Source of the DNA: Reichenbachiella carrageenanivorans
GTDB lineage: Bacteria > Bacteroidota > Bacteroidia > Cytophagales > Cyclobacteriaceae
DNA length: 64,000 bases
Direction: 5' to 3'
Assembly (NCBI RefSeq): GCF_025639805.1
Contig: NZ_CP106735.1
Coordinates: 2,575,501 to 2,639,500 of the forward strand
This document shows positions 43,910-52,857 of the stretch, one piece after another. The translations under genes and the position numbers were made by a program. Positions within the stretch are counted from its first letter, which is position 1; each line of letters starts with the position of its first letter. The notes beneath the pieces are model-generated. The model did not search any database and was not told where the DNA came from. It saw only the letters and a program-made list of their open reading frames with translations.

Positions 43910-46852
43910 TTAGTGAATTAAATTTCTTGATTTTAGCAAGCTGATTGTATTTCTATATACTATGGGGTTGATCATAAATTGTTCGCCAGTTTTGGCCAAC
44001 AGTCCATCTTCCAATAAGGCCAGTAGGGTCAGGTCGCTGTAGTTGTGTGTGACATTGAGTACATCGGCCAGTTGTGTTACTGTCAGCCCATCATGCAGAA
44101 TGAGTGCATGCAATGCATAGAGTTTGTTCATGGATAGCACGTTCAAAAAGTTGAGATTTGGCTTTTTGAATGTGCCAATCGTGATGGTGCTTTCGTCTAT
44201 TTCTTTGGTAGATAGTAGCCAGTAGATCAGGGCCAGACTGATATTGCTTTGTGCAAACACGTTAAGGTCAGAGAAGAATTTGTTTCTCAAAAATTCTTGC
44301 TGCTCGTCTTCGTCCATTTTGATAAATTTTTTATCGTCGGCTATAGATTGATCTATTTCGAAAAGTATTTTGAACCCGCTGATTCTATTTCTTTTCCAAA
44401 TGATGCTGATAATCTGTTCATCTGTGAGTGTTTTTAGTTCTATCGTGTAGCTAAAAAATTCATTGATATTGATGGTTTTTTGAAGGTATGACCAGGTATA
44501 TATTGTTGTGCTCGTTACCCAAAATACATTTTTGTAAGTTTTGTTGATGAGTTGAAAAAGCAGCACCATAGCGCCAAACCCATGCACCTTACGTTGATAG
44601 AGGTTTTGAATGTCTTCGAGTACCACTACACGCTTGGGAGAGTCGTTTAGGTGGTTTATGATATCGTCTACCGTTTGAAAGGTTTCTTTTTTGAATAGAC
44701 TGCGCATAGTCTGAATAAAATGCTCTTCACTGCATTCGTTGCCACGAATGGCTAGCCGTGTGACGGTATAAGGGAAGCGAGCCTCATGCAGGGCATAGTT
44801 GAGAAAGGAGGTCAATCCGCCCCATTTTTCCCCTAGTATTACTGTGGCGGCATAGTGGCCTTTGCCCCAGCTATCAAATGCTTTTTTGAGTGTGCTCAAT
44901 TCTTCCTGTCTGCCTTCGAATAGCTCCAAATCTTCGAGCGCTTCTATTTGATAGAGGCGCTTATAGATGAGCGGTAGCTTGTCTATGGCCTGCTGAGATT
45001 CGAGTAAAAAGTCGGATACTTGTTTGGAGATTTCTGCTTTTTTGGCTGTTAGTACAAACTTCTCACTAAGCGCACTTACGCTGTGGCGAGTGGCGTTGTA
45101 TCCTCGGAGTAGTATTAGCTTGAGGTTCTTCTTACGAGCAGTCATTTTCTGCTCCAATTTCAATCGTACCTCCTTGGCCTGTTTGGCGGCTTTGGCTTTG
45201 GTTATTCTCAAGCGTAGCTCTCTTACATTCTCATTGAAGGTGAGCTCCATGATGTCCTGACAGAAGTCATTGACTGCTGCTTCGAGCGCTTCGCCATTGG
45301 CAGCAATCGATTGGTTCAGTGTGGTTCGCTCTTCATCTAGGCGTGCAGCTGCTCGTTTGAGCCCTTCGGTAGCGATGCTTACTGCTTGATCGGCATCTTC
45401 TTCATTATCGAGTGCTGCTATAGCCGAAGACAAGCTGAAAGTAATGACATGATCAAGGTCTTTGACATGATCAGCTGTGTTTTCTAACGAAGCAAAAGAA
45501 TCTTGTTTGATTTTGTTGATTCTTTTTTTGAAACGAGGTAGTTTCTCAAAAGCAATCAATTCGTGAGGAGAGATGATATGCAAGTCCTCAGACTTCATAG
45601 GACTGTCGTATCTGTCGGTTTTTACGATGATTCTTTCGTCCGACAAATGTTCTACTTGCTGGTCTATACTTACCTCGAGTTTGTTGATCAGATTGATCAC
45701 AGTCTGGTTAGACAGCTTGTCGCAAAGTCTAGGTACTACTTCCTTGTCTAATTTTTTAACAGCCTGATAGTTTAGCCGTTTCAATTCTTTCTGAAACGAC
45801 TCGTGCTCTACGCCCACAGTTTTAATTCCTTCTTCGATAAACAACTTGATTTCATCCATTTCAGGGCCAATGTAGTCGTCTATCTTTTTGAATTGAGCCG
45901 TTTGGAATTCGGTCAAGCTGCCTAGAGTATTGTGTTTGAGCAAGTTGATATTTAGGTCCAATCGCCACTCTTCGAAAAAGGCATAGTTGGTGTTTTTCCA
46001 AGACAAATCGAAGGCACTCCACTTGCTTTTGGCTGTCTCTATCTTGGAGGAGATGATTTCATCGGCAAGTCTTCGGGCAGGTAGCTCTAACGTGCCCGCT
46101 TTTTCATACGCTAATAAAAACTGCTCGGGATAGGCTGCCGTGAGATTGTCTAGCTGACTAGTGAGCTCAGAGGTCAAGGTGGCTTTGAAAGCCAAAACCT
46201 CTTCTTCGGTGAAAGAGGTGTGCTCTGTCTCTTGTTTGTCCAGTTGCTCTTCCCAGCTTTTTATTTCCACATATTGTGAGGTAATAGCAGAGTAGTAGCT
46301 AGCCGTTATTTGCTGTAGGTCGAGTATCGTTTCGATCATCAAATTTTTCTTAGCCAGATTTTGCAGTGGAATTTTATGCAGCCAATAGGGCTTCTTCTTT
46401 TTGTTTTTCCTAAAAGGATTAGCGAGTGAGTTGGGAATGTTGCTGATCAGAAACCCTATTCTTTTGCCTAGTTTTAATGTCTTGAGCCAGCTGGGGTCAT
46501 CAATGTCGGCTATAAAGCGCGCTGGCTTTTGTAGCTCCGTTTTGCTGTCAGGGATATTCTGAAAAATAGCATAAAGGCTGTTTAGAAAATTTTCGTGCTC
46601 GATAGCCAAGTCGAGCGCCTCGGGCTTGGGTTTGATTCCGTCTATTTGAACGAGTAGTGTATTCTTGAAGTCAGATATTTGGCTGTGAGAGGTGCGTGTC
46701 TCTGCGGGTAAACTGTAAAAAGTATGAATGGCAGCCACAATCTGCAGCATCTGTTCGATTTCCAGATCCAATTGTTTGAAGATTTCTGTCTGATAATTCT
46801 CTTTCAAACATTGATCAATTTTGCCTACAAGTTCGTCTGCTATAGAAGCCAT
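43910..46852 (-). CDS. Large coiled-coil protein with degenerate STAND-like ATPase domain, paired with MscS
   Basis: This is a 980-aa cytoplasmic protein. Residues ~1-640 are helical and coiled-coil, rich in K/E/L, with no recognised domain and no membrane segment. Residues ~655-980 look like a STAND/AAA-type ATPase plus winged helix: an entry motif FEGRQEELSTLKKAFDSW, then LGEKWGGLTS at ~670-679 where Walker A (GxxxxGK[ST]) should be but with Leu for Lys, then VVVLEDIQNLY (Walker B-like, ~738-748), a sensor-type strand VFWVTSTTIYTW, and a C-terminal wHTH (GLTVTQLADVLNVTHN). The missing lysine suggests weak or no ATP hydrolysis. It lies one base upstream of the MscS gene. Function unknown; channel regulation or a stress-triggered role is speculation. 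Confidence 0.75.
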   Translation of the reverse strand: MASIADELVGKIDQCLKENYQTEIFKQLDLEIEQMLQIVAAIHTFYSLPAETRTSHSQISDFKNTLLVQIDGIKPKPEALDLAIEHENFLNSLYAIFQNIPDSKTELQKPARFIADIDDPSWLKTLKLGKRIGFLISNIPNSLANPFRKNKKKKPYWLHKIPLQNLAKKNLMIETILDLQQITASYYSAITSQYVEIKSWEEQLDKQETEHTSFTEEEVLAFKATLTSELTSQLDNLTAAYPEQFLLAYEKAGTLELPARRLADEIISSKIETAKSKWSAFDLSWKNTNYAFFEEWRLDLNINLLKHNTLGSLTEFQTAQFKKIDDYIGPEMDEIKLFIEEGIKTVGVEHESFQKELKRLNYQAVKKLDKEVVPRLCDKLSNQTVINLINKLEVSIDQQVEHLSDERIIVKTDRYDSPMKSEDLHIISPHELIAFEKLPRFKKRINKIKQDSFASLENTADHVKDLDHVITFSLSSAIAALDNEEDADQAVSIATEGLKRAAARLDEERTTLNQSIAANGEALEAAVNDFCQDIMELTFNENVRELRLRITKAKAAKQAKEVRLKLEQKMTARKKNLKLILLRGYNATRHSVSALSEKFVLTAKKAEISKQVSDFLLESQQAIDKLPLIYKRLYQIEALEDLELFEGRQEELSTLKKAFDSWGKGHYAATVILGEKWGGLTSFLNYALHEARFPYTVTRLAIRGNECSEEHFIQTMRSLFKKETFQTVDDIINHLNDSPKRVVVLEDIQNLYQRKVHGFGAMVLLFQLINKTYKNVFWVTSTTIYTWSYLQKTININEFFSYTIELKTLTDEQIISIIWKRNRISGFKILFEIDQSIADDKKFIKMDEDEQQEFLRNKFFSDLNVFAQSNISLALIYWLLSTKEIDESTITIGTFKKPNLNFLNVLSMNKLYALHALILHDGLTVTQLADVLNVTHNYSDLTLLALLEDGLLAKTGEQFMINPIVYRNTISLLKSRNLIH

Positions 46853-47220
46853 TGTGTTAATTTTAATCAGTAAAGGTTAGTAAATAAATAGGACAACATT
46901 ATTAATTCAGCCTGTTAGATTATATTTTTTTAACCCCACTGTATTTAGTCATAAGACTGAGACGCAATAAATAGAAAAAGTAACGCAGAAATGTGTAATT
47001 GTTAGTTTTAGTAAAAATACCATCGATTGTATTGTTGATATTTTAATAAATACGTAGTATTTCGTTTATATATTTTCATTTTGGCAATAAATCGTCTGTA
47101 ATATTGAATTATTTTTCAATGAAATTCCAGATTCCTTCGTAGGTTTGCAACGAGCTAGCGCCCATGATGCAACTGACCCAAAATTGTATTTCTAGCGAAG
47201 TATAAAAATTATAGCATAAT
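46853..47220. other. Divergent intergenic region; -7 element at 47140-47147
   Basis: These 368 very AT-rich bases lie between the ATPase-like gene and the transhydrogenase operon and carry no ORF. TAGGTTTG at 47140-47147 fits the Bacteroidota -7 consensus TAnnTTTG and lies 73 bp before the transhydrogenase start, but no TTG is at the expected -33 distance. The leader is otherwise featureless. Confidence 0.35.
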
Positions 47221-48315
47221 ATGGTGATTGGTGTAGTTAAATGCACGGAAGAAAATCTAGTAGCCTTAGTGCCACAAGTGGCTTCCAAATTAATCAAAGA
47301 CGAATATCAGATTGTAGTAGAATCAGGTGCTGGCAAAGCATCTGGCTACAACGATGAAATATATGAATCTACAGGAGCGGTCATTTCATCTCGGGATGAA
47401 GTCCTATCTAAAGCAGACGTCATTCTTACAGGGACAGGTATTACAAAATCAGATGTAGACCTTATCAAAGCCGATGCAATATTGGTAGGTAAGTTTAACG
47501 GGCGTGTAGCCTCCGAACTCATTACTAATCTTAAAGAATGCAAGGCACAAGCTTTTAGCTTGGATTTATTGCCTCGCTCTACGATAGCACAATCTATGGA
47601 TGTGTTGTCTTCTTTGGCTTCTTTGTCTGGGTACAAAGCGGTGGTAACAGCTGCAGACGAGTTTGCAGGTTATTTTCCAATGATGACAACCTCTGCAGGT
47701 ACGATACCTCCAGCCAGAGTATTGATACTGGGCGCGGGAGTAGCAGGTTTGCAGGCCATCGCTACAGCCAAAAGGTTAGGAGCGATCGTGGAGGCCTTTG
47801 ATGTGCGTACAGCTGTACGTGAAGAGGTTCAGAGCTTGGGAGCCAAATTTATAGAAGTAGAAGGTGCGCAAGAAGACAGTGCGGCTGGTGGATATGCCGT
47901 TGAGCAATCAGAAGAATACATCAGTAAGCAAAAGGAGCTGATTCATGAGACGGCTTTGAAAGCTGATGTAGTGATCACCACGGCTAACATCCCAGGACGT
48001 AAAGCACCAGTACTTATAGAAAATCGTACGGTTGAAGCGATGAAGCAAGGTAGTGTAATAGTAGACATGGCTTCTGCGAGCGGTGGCAATTGCGAATTGT
48101 CTAAAGATGCTGAAACGGTAGATATCGATGGCGTAAAAATCATCGGAGATGCCAAACTATACAACCTGATGGGCAAGCAAGCCAGCTTGTTGTATAGCAA
48201 CAATATTTACAACTTTCTCAAATACATTCTCAAAGAAGGTAAGGACAACTTGCCCTACGACAGCGAGATTGTAAGCCAATCGCTGTTGAAAGTAGAAGAG
48301 CCCGTATCGGCCTAA
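47221..48315 (+). CDS. pntA: NAD(P) transhydrogenase alpha subunit part 1 (NAD-binding)
   Basis: This 364-aa protein is the soluble NAD(H)-binding dI domain of the proton-translocating transhydrogenase. It has the Rossmann loop LILGAGVAGLQAIATAKRLG (residues ~169-188) with acidic EAFDVR, and the conserved SLGAKFIEVE. PntA is one 500-aa protein in E. coli; here its membrane part is a separate gene 25 bp downstream, the split form known from many other bacteria. With parts 2 and 3 it exchanges hydride between NADH and NADP+, driven by the proton gradient, making NADPH. Confidence 0.93.
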   Translation: MVIGVVKCTEENLVALVPQVASKLIKDEYQIVVESGAGKASGYNDEIYESTGAVISSRDEVLSKADVILTGTGITKSDVDLIKADAILVGKFNGRVASELITNLKECKAQAFSLDLLPRSTIAQSMDVLSSLASLSGYKAVVTAADEFAGYFPMMTTSAGTIPPARVLILGAGVAGLQAIATAKRLGAIVEAFDVRTAVREEVQSLGAKFIEVEGAQEDSAAGGYAVEQSEEYISKQKELIHETALKADVVITTANIPGRKAPVLIENRTVEAMKQGSVIVDMASASGGNCELSKDAETVDIDGVKIIGDAKLYNLMGKQASLLYSNNIYNFLKYILKEGKDNLPYDSEIVSQSLLKVEEPVSA

Positions 48316-48340
48316 TTATTCCCATTAAATTCTAAAGACC

Positions 48341-48646
48341 ATGTTTGAGATATTAGATTATCTGAAAGATCATGTGCTCATGATCAACTTATTAATTATT
48401 ACCATTTACCTAGGTTTTGAAATCATTTCCAAAGTACCTACTGTACTGCATACGCCGCTTATGTCTGGGTCCAATGCCATCAGTGGGATTGTCATTATCG
48501 GAGCCATTATTTTGGTGAGACAGGCAGATAGTTCGGATTACCTGACACTCGTGTTGGGAGCCGTCGGTATCGTATTGGGTACTATCAATGTAGTAGGAGG
48601 TCATGCGGTGACCAACCGTATGTTAGAAATGTTTAAGAAGAAATAA
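48341..48646 (+). CDS. NAD(P) transhydrogenase alpha subunit part 2 (membrane)
   Basis: This 101-aa protein is formed almost only by three or four membrane helices: HVLMINLLIITIYLGFEII, ISGIVIIGAIILV and LTLVLGAVGIVLGTINVVGG. The sequence between helices (KVPTVLHTPLMSGSNAISG) is the conserved loop of the PntA membrane part. It fits between the soluble NAD domain and PntB; the stop is one base before the PntB start. It forms part of the proton channel with PntB. Confidence 0.93.
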   Translation: MFEILDYLKDHVLMINLLIITIYLGFEIISKVPTVLHTPLMSGSNAISGIVIIGAIILVRQADSSDYLTLVLGAVGIVLGTINVVGGHAVTNRMLEMFKKK

Positions 48647-48647
48647 G

Positions 48648-50021
48648 ATGCAGTACATCGAATTATTATATATCGTATCAACCGTCCTTTTGATTGTCGG
48701 GTTGAGAAAATTGAGTAGCCCATCTACGGCAAGAAATGGAAACGTAATCGCAGCCTTAGGCATGGGATCGGCTATTTTGGTGTCCATATTCAGCCCAATG
48801 GCTAATGATCAGGGCAACCTGCTTTATATCTTCGGCGCGATAGCCGTAGGGTCTGTGATTGGAATGGTCTATTCCAAAAAAGTAGAAATGACAGGTATTC
48901 CTGAATTGGTTTCCGTATTCAATGGATTTGGTGGTGCTTGTGCAGTAAGTATAGCCATTTTAGAAGCATATAAGTTTGATGCGTCCTCGACCATTGGATT
49001 GATGGGCACTACTTATATGGCTTTGTTTATCGGAGGAGTGGCTTTTACGGGTAGTTTGATCGCTTATGGAAAATTGGCTGGCAAAGTGAAGGATTGGAAA
49101 AGCGGCATTTCATCGTATTTCAACCTTGTGTGGTTGGCACTCTGCTTAGGCTTGATCGTCTACCAAGTAGCGAACCCGTCTGCTTACGAATACTTACCAA
49201 TCATCATTCTAGTCGTTTCATTAATTTATGGGTTGAGTTTCGTATGGCCTATCGGAGGAGCGGATATGCCCGTCGTTATTTCTTTGCTAAATGCTCTGAC
49301 AGGTATAGCAGCAGCACTTGCAGGGATGGTGTATGGTAATATGGTGATGCTGTTGGGGGGTGTGCTTGTGGGGTCTTCAGGTGCCATTCTGACGATCCTC
49401 ATGTGTCAGGCAATGAACCGATCATTGATCAATGTAGTGGTAGGAGGTTTTGGCGCTTCGGCCACTTCTGTAGCGGCTGATCAAGGTGATATCAAAGAAA
49501 CTACGGCCAATGACACGGCCATTATGATGCGCTATGCACAAAACGTGATGGTGATCCCTGGATACGGGATGGCTGTGGCGCAAGCACAAAAGGCGTGTAA
49601 AGAGTTAGATAAAAGTTTGACCTCACGTGGCGTGAATGTGAACTATGCCATCCACCCAGTGGCAGGTCGCATGCCAGGTCATATGAACGTATTATTGGCG
49701 GAAGCCGATGTGCCGTACAACAAATTGATCGATCTCGATGATGCCAACAGTATGCTTTCAGATACGGATGTATGTCTGGTAGTAGGTGCTAACGACGTAG
49801 TGAATCCGTCGGCACTCGATGACCCAGGAAGCCCGATCTACGGCATGCCAGTATTAGAGATCCTCAATGCTAAAAATGTAATTGTGCTTAAAAGAGGAAT
49901 GAGCAAAGGATACTCAGGTATCGAAAATCCGCTATTCTTCCACGATAAGACTAAAATGCTCTTTGGTGATGCCAAAGACACCATCGAAACGCTGAACAAC
50001 GAAGTGAAAGTGATGGATTAA
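48648..50021 (+). CDS. pntB: NAD(P) transhydrogenase beta subunit
   Basis: This 457-aa protein has about eight membrane helices in the first ~265 residues and then the soluble NADP(H)-binding dIII domain (VIPGYGMAVAQAQ, YAIHPVAGRMPGHMNVLLAEA, DVCLVVGANDVVNP and VLKRGMSKGYSGI). All standard dIII motifs are present. It is the last gene of the operon and is followed by a strong terminator. Confidence 0.95.
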   Translation: MQYIELLYIVSTVLLIVGLRKLSSPSTARNGNVIAALGMGSAILVSIFSPMANDQGNLLYIFGAIAVGSVIGMVYSKKVEMTGIPELVSVFNGFGGACAVSIAILEAYKFDASSTIGLMGTTYMALFIGGVAFTGSLIAYGKLAGKVKDWKSGISSYFNLVWLALCLGLIVYQVANPSAYEYLPIIILVVSLIYGLSFVWPIGGADMPVVISLLNALTGIAAALAGMVYGNMVMLLGGVLVGSSGAILTILMCQAMNRSLINVVVGGFGASATSVAADQGDIKETTANDTAIMMRYAQNVMVIPGYGMAVAQAQKACKELDKSLTSRGVNVNYAIHPVAGRMPGHMNVLLAEADVPYNKLIDLDDANSMLSDTDVCLVVGANDVVNPSALDDPGSPIYGMPVLEILNAKNVIVLKRGMSKGYSGIENPLFFHDKTKMLFGDAKDTIETLNNEVKVMD

Positions 50022-50023
50022 GT

Positions 50024-50070
50024 AAACACACGCCTTTCAAAGCTTAACACTCTGAAAGGCGTGTGTTTTT
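50024..50070 (+). terminator. Intrinsic terminator of the transhydrogenase operon
   Basis: AAACACACGCCTTTCA (50024-50039) pairs with TGAAAGGCGTGTGTTT (50053-50068) in a perfect 16-bp stem with a 13-nt loop and continues into a T-run (TTTTT). It begins just after the pntB stop codon. Confidence 0.93.
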
Positions 50071-50154
50071 CATTCAGGAATATTAACACCCCATCCAGCG
50101 AAAAAAATAATCAAGACGTATGACATGAATTAGCTTAGGGCAAAATTCAGATTC

Positions 50155-51051
50155 ATGCGAAAGATTTTTTCACCCTTCTTTATTTCAATTGTACTTTTTA
50201 GCTGTACGTCTAAGCCAATAGCTCTTTTCGAAGCCAGCGACTGGGCGTATGTAGGTGAATATAGTCTGGGGCTAGAAGGCCCTGCTGTGGATATAGAGGG
50301 CAATCTGTTTTTTGTAAACCCACAAAAAAACGGAACCATAGGTAGACTGTTGCCCACTGGTCAATTCGATTTGTATATAGACAGTTTGCCTCAGGGAAGT
50401 GTGGCCAATGGTATTCGGTTTGGCAATGATGGCCTTATGTATCTCGCCGATTATGTCAATCATAATATTTTGACTATCGATCCTGTGCATCGTGAAGTAG
50501 TGGTTTTTGCACACGATAGCACCATGAATCAGCCCAATGACCTTGCGATCAGCGAAAGGGGTGTATTGTTTGCGAGTGATCCCAATTGGGTCGACAGTAC
50601 AGGTAATCTATGGCGAGTAGAGCTGGATGGGAAATTTGTAAAACTGGCCGATAACATGGGTACCACCAATGGTATAGAAGTGGCCCCAGGTGATCGTTTC
50701 CTTTATGTAAATGAAAGTGCACAGCGAAAAATTTGGGCTTTTGACTTGAGTCCAGAAGGGGAGATATCCAACAAACGATTGTTGATCCAATTTGCAGATC
50801 ATGGCCTCGATGGCATGCGTTGCGATACCGCTGGCAATCTGTATGTAGCGCGATATGGCAAAGGGGTCATTGCTGTGATATCGCCAGCAGGTGAACTACT
50901 GCAAGAAGTAGAACTCAAAGGGCTAAAGCCGACCAACATAGCCTTTGGCGGCTTAGACGGGCGCACCTGTTATGTGACTTGTCAGGATCGAGGATATATC
51001 GAGACTTTTCATAGCGAATACCCCGGACGCAGTTGGGCTTTGCGGCCATAA
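50155..51051 (+). CDS. SMP-30/gluconolactonase-like lipoprotein
   Basis: This 298-aa protein has a lipobox at IVLFSC (Cys ~17). The body is a six-bladed beta-propeller of the SMP-30/gluconolactonase/LRE type: EGPAVDIEGNLFFVN, ANGIRFGNDGLMYLADY, QPNDLAISERGVLFASDPNW, TNGIEVAPGDRFLYVNES, LDGMRCDTAGNLYVARYG. The EGP start and the N.DL, TNG and DGM motifs hold the metal ligands. It would be a surface or periplasmic lactonase for sugar lactones. A link to the gluconokinase operon at 32-39 kb is possible in metabolism but not in gene order. Confidence 0.85.
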   Translation: MRKIFSPFFISIVLFSCTSKPIALFEASDWAYVGEYSLGLEGPAVDIEGNLFFVNPQKNGTIGRLLPTGQFDLYIDSLPQGSVANGIRFGNDGLMYLADYVNHNILTIDPVHREVVVFAHDSTMNQPNDLAISERGVLFASDPNWVDSTGNLWRVELDGKFVKLADNMGTTNGIEVAPGDRFLYVNESAQRKIWAFDLSPEGEISNKRLLIQFADHGLDGMRCDTAGNLYVARYGKGVIAVISPAGELLQEVELKGLKPTNIAFGGLDGRTCYVTCQDRGYIETFHSEYPGRSWALRP

Positions 51052-51134
51052 GATACTTGTCGGATTTTTGTCTCTAAAGAGATTTTTCTTCTGCCATGCG
51101 AAACTAAAATGGGTATAATCGGTACATTTATCTC

Positions 51135-51473
51135 ATGTACGTTTCGATTACCCGCCTTAAGCTTAAGTCTATTTGGCTCTTGCCAAAATTTGCCAAACAA
51201 TCTGGAAGAGTAGCCAAGCAGGCCCAAGACTCTCCAGGGTATATTAAGGTGAAACTCTCCAATCGCTGGTTTAGATACTTTTATACGCTGACTCTATGGA
51301 GGTCTCGAGCAGATATGCAGCAGTTTGTGATACATGGCGATCACAAAGTAGCGATGCAGGAATGGAGCAAATTTGCAACTGAAGTAAAGGCTCTGGGTTA
51401 TGAAACAGAGGCCGCACCCAAGTGGAAAGAGGTACGCAAACGAATAGCAACCGAAGGAAAGACCACACGTTAA
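51135..51473 (+). CDS. Small ferredoxin-like (DUF3291-type) domain protein
   Basis: This is a 112-aa protein. Features include YVSITRLKLKSIW at the start, WFRYFYTLTLWRSRADMQQF in the middle (residues ~45-64) and HGDHKVAMQEW after it. The pattern of a beta strand, W.S...m..F, then H..AM is the dimeric alpha-beta barrel type seen in DUF3291 and related monooxygenase-like proteins. It ends 8 bp before the WYL regulator gene and may form an operon with it. Function unknown. Confidence 0.6.
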   Translation: MYVSITRLKLKSIWLLPKFAKQSGRVAKQAQDSPGYIKVKLSNRWFRYFYTLTLWRSRADMQQFVIHGDHKVAMQEWSKFATEVKALGYETEAAPKWKEVRKRIATEGKTTR

Positions 51474-51481
51474 ATTTATCG

Positions 51482-52441
51482 ATGAATAGGATAGATAGAC
51501 TTACGGCCATCATGCTCAAGCTACAGAGCAAAAGATATGTAACGATAGACGACATCGCAGAGCAGTATAGCATCAGTGAACGCACCGTTTTTAGAGACAT
51601 CAAGGCACTGGGAGAGGCAGGTGTACCTATTGGGTTTGAAAAAGACCGAGGGTACTATATTGTAGAAGGTTATAGCATACCTCCTGTCATGTTTACCAAA
51701 GAGGAGGCCGGAGCTATCTTGTTGGCTAGCAAACTACTCAAACGGCAAGGTGATCAGTCGCTAGTAGATCATTTCGAGCAAGCTTTGACCAAAATCAGAG
51801 CCGTGTTGAAAAACACTCAAAAAGACTATGTGCAAGAACTAGAAAAATATATCGAAGTCGTTTCCCCAAATGTGTCCGTAGAAAAAGCCTTTCCAGATTT
51901 GTATTTGACTGACATTAAAGATGCGTTGGTTCATCATCAAATCTTATCATTTGAGTATTATGCTAATTATAGCGATAGCTATTCGTCGCGAGAAGTAGAG
52001 CCCTTAGGTATTTGCCATTATGCCAATCATTGGCATCTGATCGCCTATTGCCGTATGCGCCATGGCATTCGTGATTTTCGTACAGATCGCATCAGCAAGC
52101 TCCATGTGTTAGATCAGTTTTTTGACCCATCGCTTAGAGATGATTTCAAGGAGCATATATTCGTTCGTCAGATGTCTCAGGACGTTAGAGAGATCAGGGT
52201 TTTGTTTGAACCCGATGTGGCACGATTGATTGGAGATCAACGCTATTATTATGGTTTTATAGAAGAAAAGAAAACCGAGGCTGGCGTAGAGATGATTTTT
52301 ATGGTGGGTGAGTGCGAATACTTTGCCCGCTGGCTACTCATGTTTACCGATCGTGTGCGAATTCTCAATTCTGAAAAACTGGAACAACAAATACAGCAAT
52401 TCATAGAGCAACTGAGTAGTCACTATGCCATGGTACATTAA
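51482..52441 (+). CDS. WYL-domain HTH transcriptional regulator (YafY-like)
   Basis: The ATG at 51482 gives 319 residues (MNRIDRLTAIMLKLQSKRYV); an upstream in-frame ATG at 51422 lies inside the preceding gene and is rejected. Residues 1-60 are the HTH_11 domain (IDDIAEQYSISERTVFRDIK). Residues ~140-235 are the WYL domain (ILSFEYYANYSDSYSSREVE, then PLGICHYANHWHLIAYCRMR and DFRTDRISKL). The C-terminal WCX segment follows. WYL proteins are ligand-controlled regulators of stress and defence genes. A dyad 33 bp after the stop precedes the next gene, which suggests control of the downstream pair. Confidence 0.9.
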   Translation: MNRIDRLTAIMLKLQSKRYVTIDDIAEQYSISERTVFRDIKALGEAGVPIGFEKDRGYYIVEGYSIPPVMFTKEEAGAILLASKLLKRQGDQSLVDHFEQALTKIRAVLKNTQKDYVQELEKYIEVVSPNVSVEKAFPDLYLTDIKDALVHHQILSFEYYANYSDSYSSREVEPLGICHYANHWHLIAYCRMRHGIRDFRTDRISKLHVLDQFFDPSLRDDFKEHIFVRQMSQDVREIRVLFEPDVARLIGDQRYYYGFIEEKKTEAGVEMIFMVGECEYFARWLLMFTDRVRILNSEKLEQQIQQFIEQLSSHYAMVH

Positions 52442-52473
52442 TTTTTTATTAAAAAATAAACGCTTTAAAATTC

Positions 52474-52493
52474 ACTGACATAGGGTTGTCAGT
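52474..52493. promoter_or_regulatory. Dyad operator overlapping a likely promoter
   Basis: ACTGACA-TAGGGT-TGTCAGT is a perfect 7-bp inverted repeat in the gap between the WYL regulator gene and the monooxygenase-like gene. The TTG within it is followed by TTCATTTG, a one-mismatch match to the -7 element TAnnTTTG, so the dyad would overlap the -33 region and could be the regulator's operator. Confidence 0.45.
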
Positions 52494-52548
52494 AGAGGGT
52501 ATTTCATTTGTATAAATCAAATTCAAAAAAAAACTAAACTTTATACAA

Positions 52549-52857
52549 ATGACCGATCAAGTAGTGGAATTGGTGATTTACAAAATCAAACCCAACCAAG
52601 TGGAAAATTACCAATCCAAAATCATTCATCATTTTAGAGAACTGGTCAAAAGCTTTGACGGCATGATAGGGTATAAAACCTATTGTGCGATCAAGGAAGA
52701 GGGATTGTTCGTGGATCAGGTAGAGTGGCGGGATTTGGCAAGTGCCGAATTTGCTGCAGAAAAAGTGAAAGAAATGCAGGACGATGAGATCTATGCTCCT
52801 TATCTGTCGGCATTCGAAGAAGTTAAATTTTTCTTACATCTCAAACATGTAGCCTAA
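52549..52857 (+). CDS. Dimeric alpha-beta barrel (monooxygenase-like) protein
   Basis: This 102-aa protein has the ABM/NIPSNAP-like pattern: VVELVIYKIKPNQVENYQSK at the start, FDGMIGYKTYC in the middle, and FVDQVEWRDLASAEFAAEKV later. These are the strands and helix of a small ferredoxin-like barrel. The stop codon overlaps the ATG of the next gene (TAATGG), so they are coupled. It could be a haem-related or small-molecule monooxygenase, or a non-enzymatic binder. Confidence 0.7.
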   Translation: MTDQVVELVIYKIKPNQVENYQSKIIHHFRELVKSFDGMIGYKTYCAIKEEGLFVDQVEWRDLASAEFAAEKVKEMQDDEIYAPYLSAFEEVKFFLHLKHVA

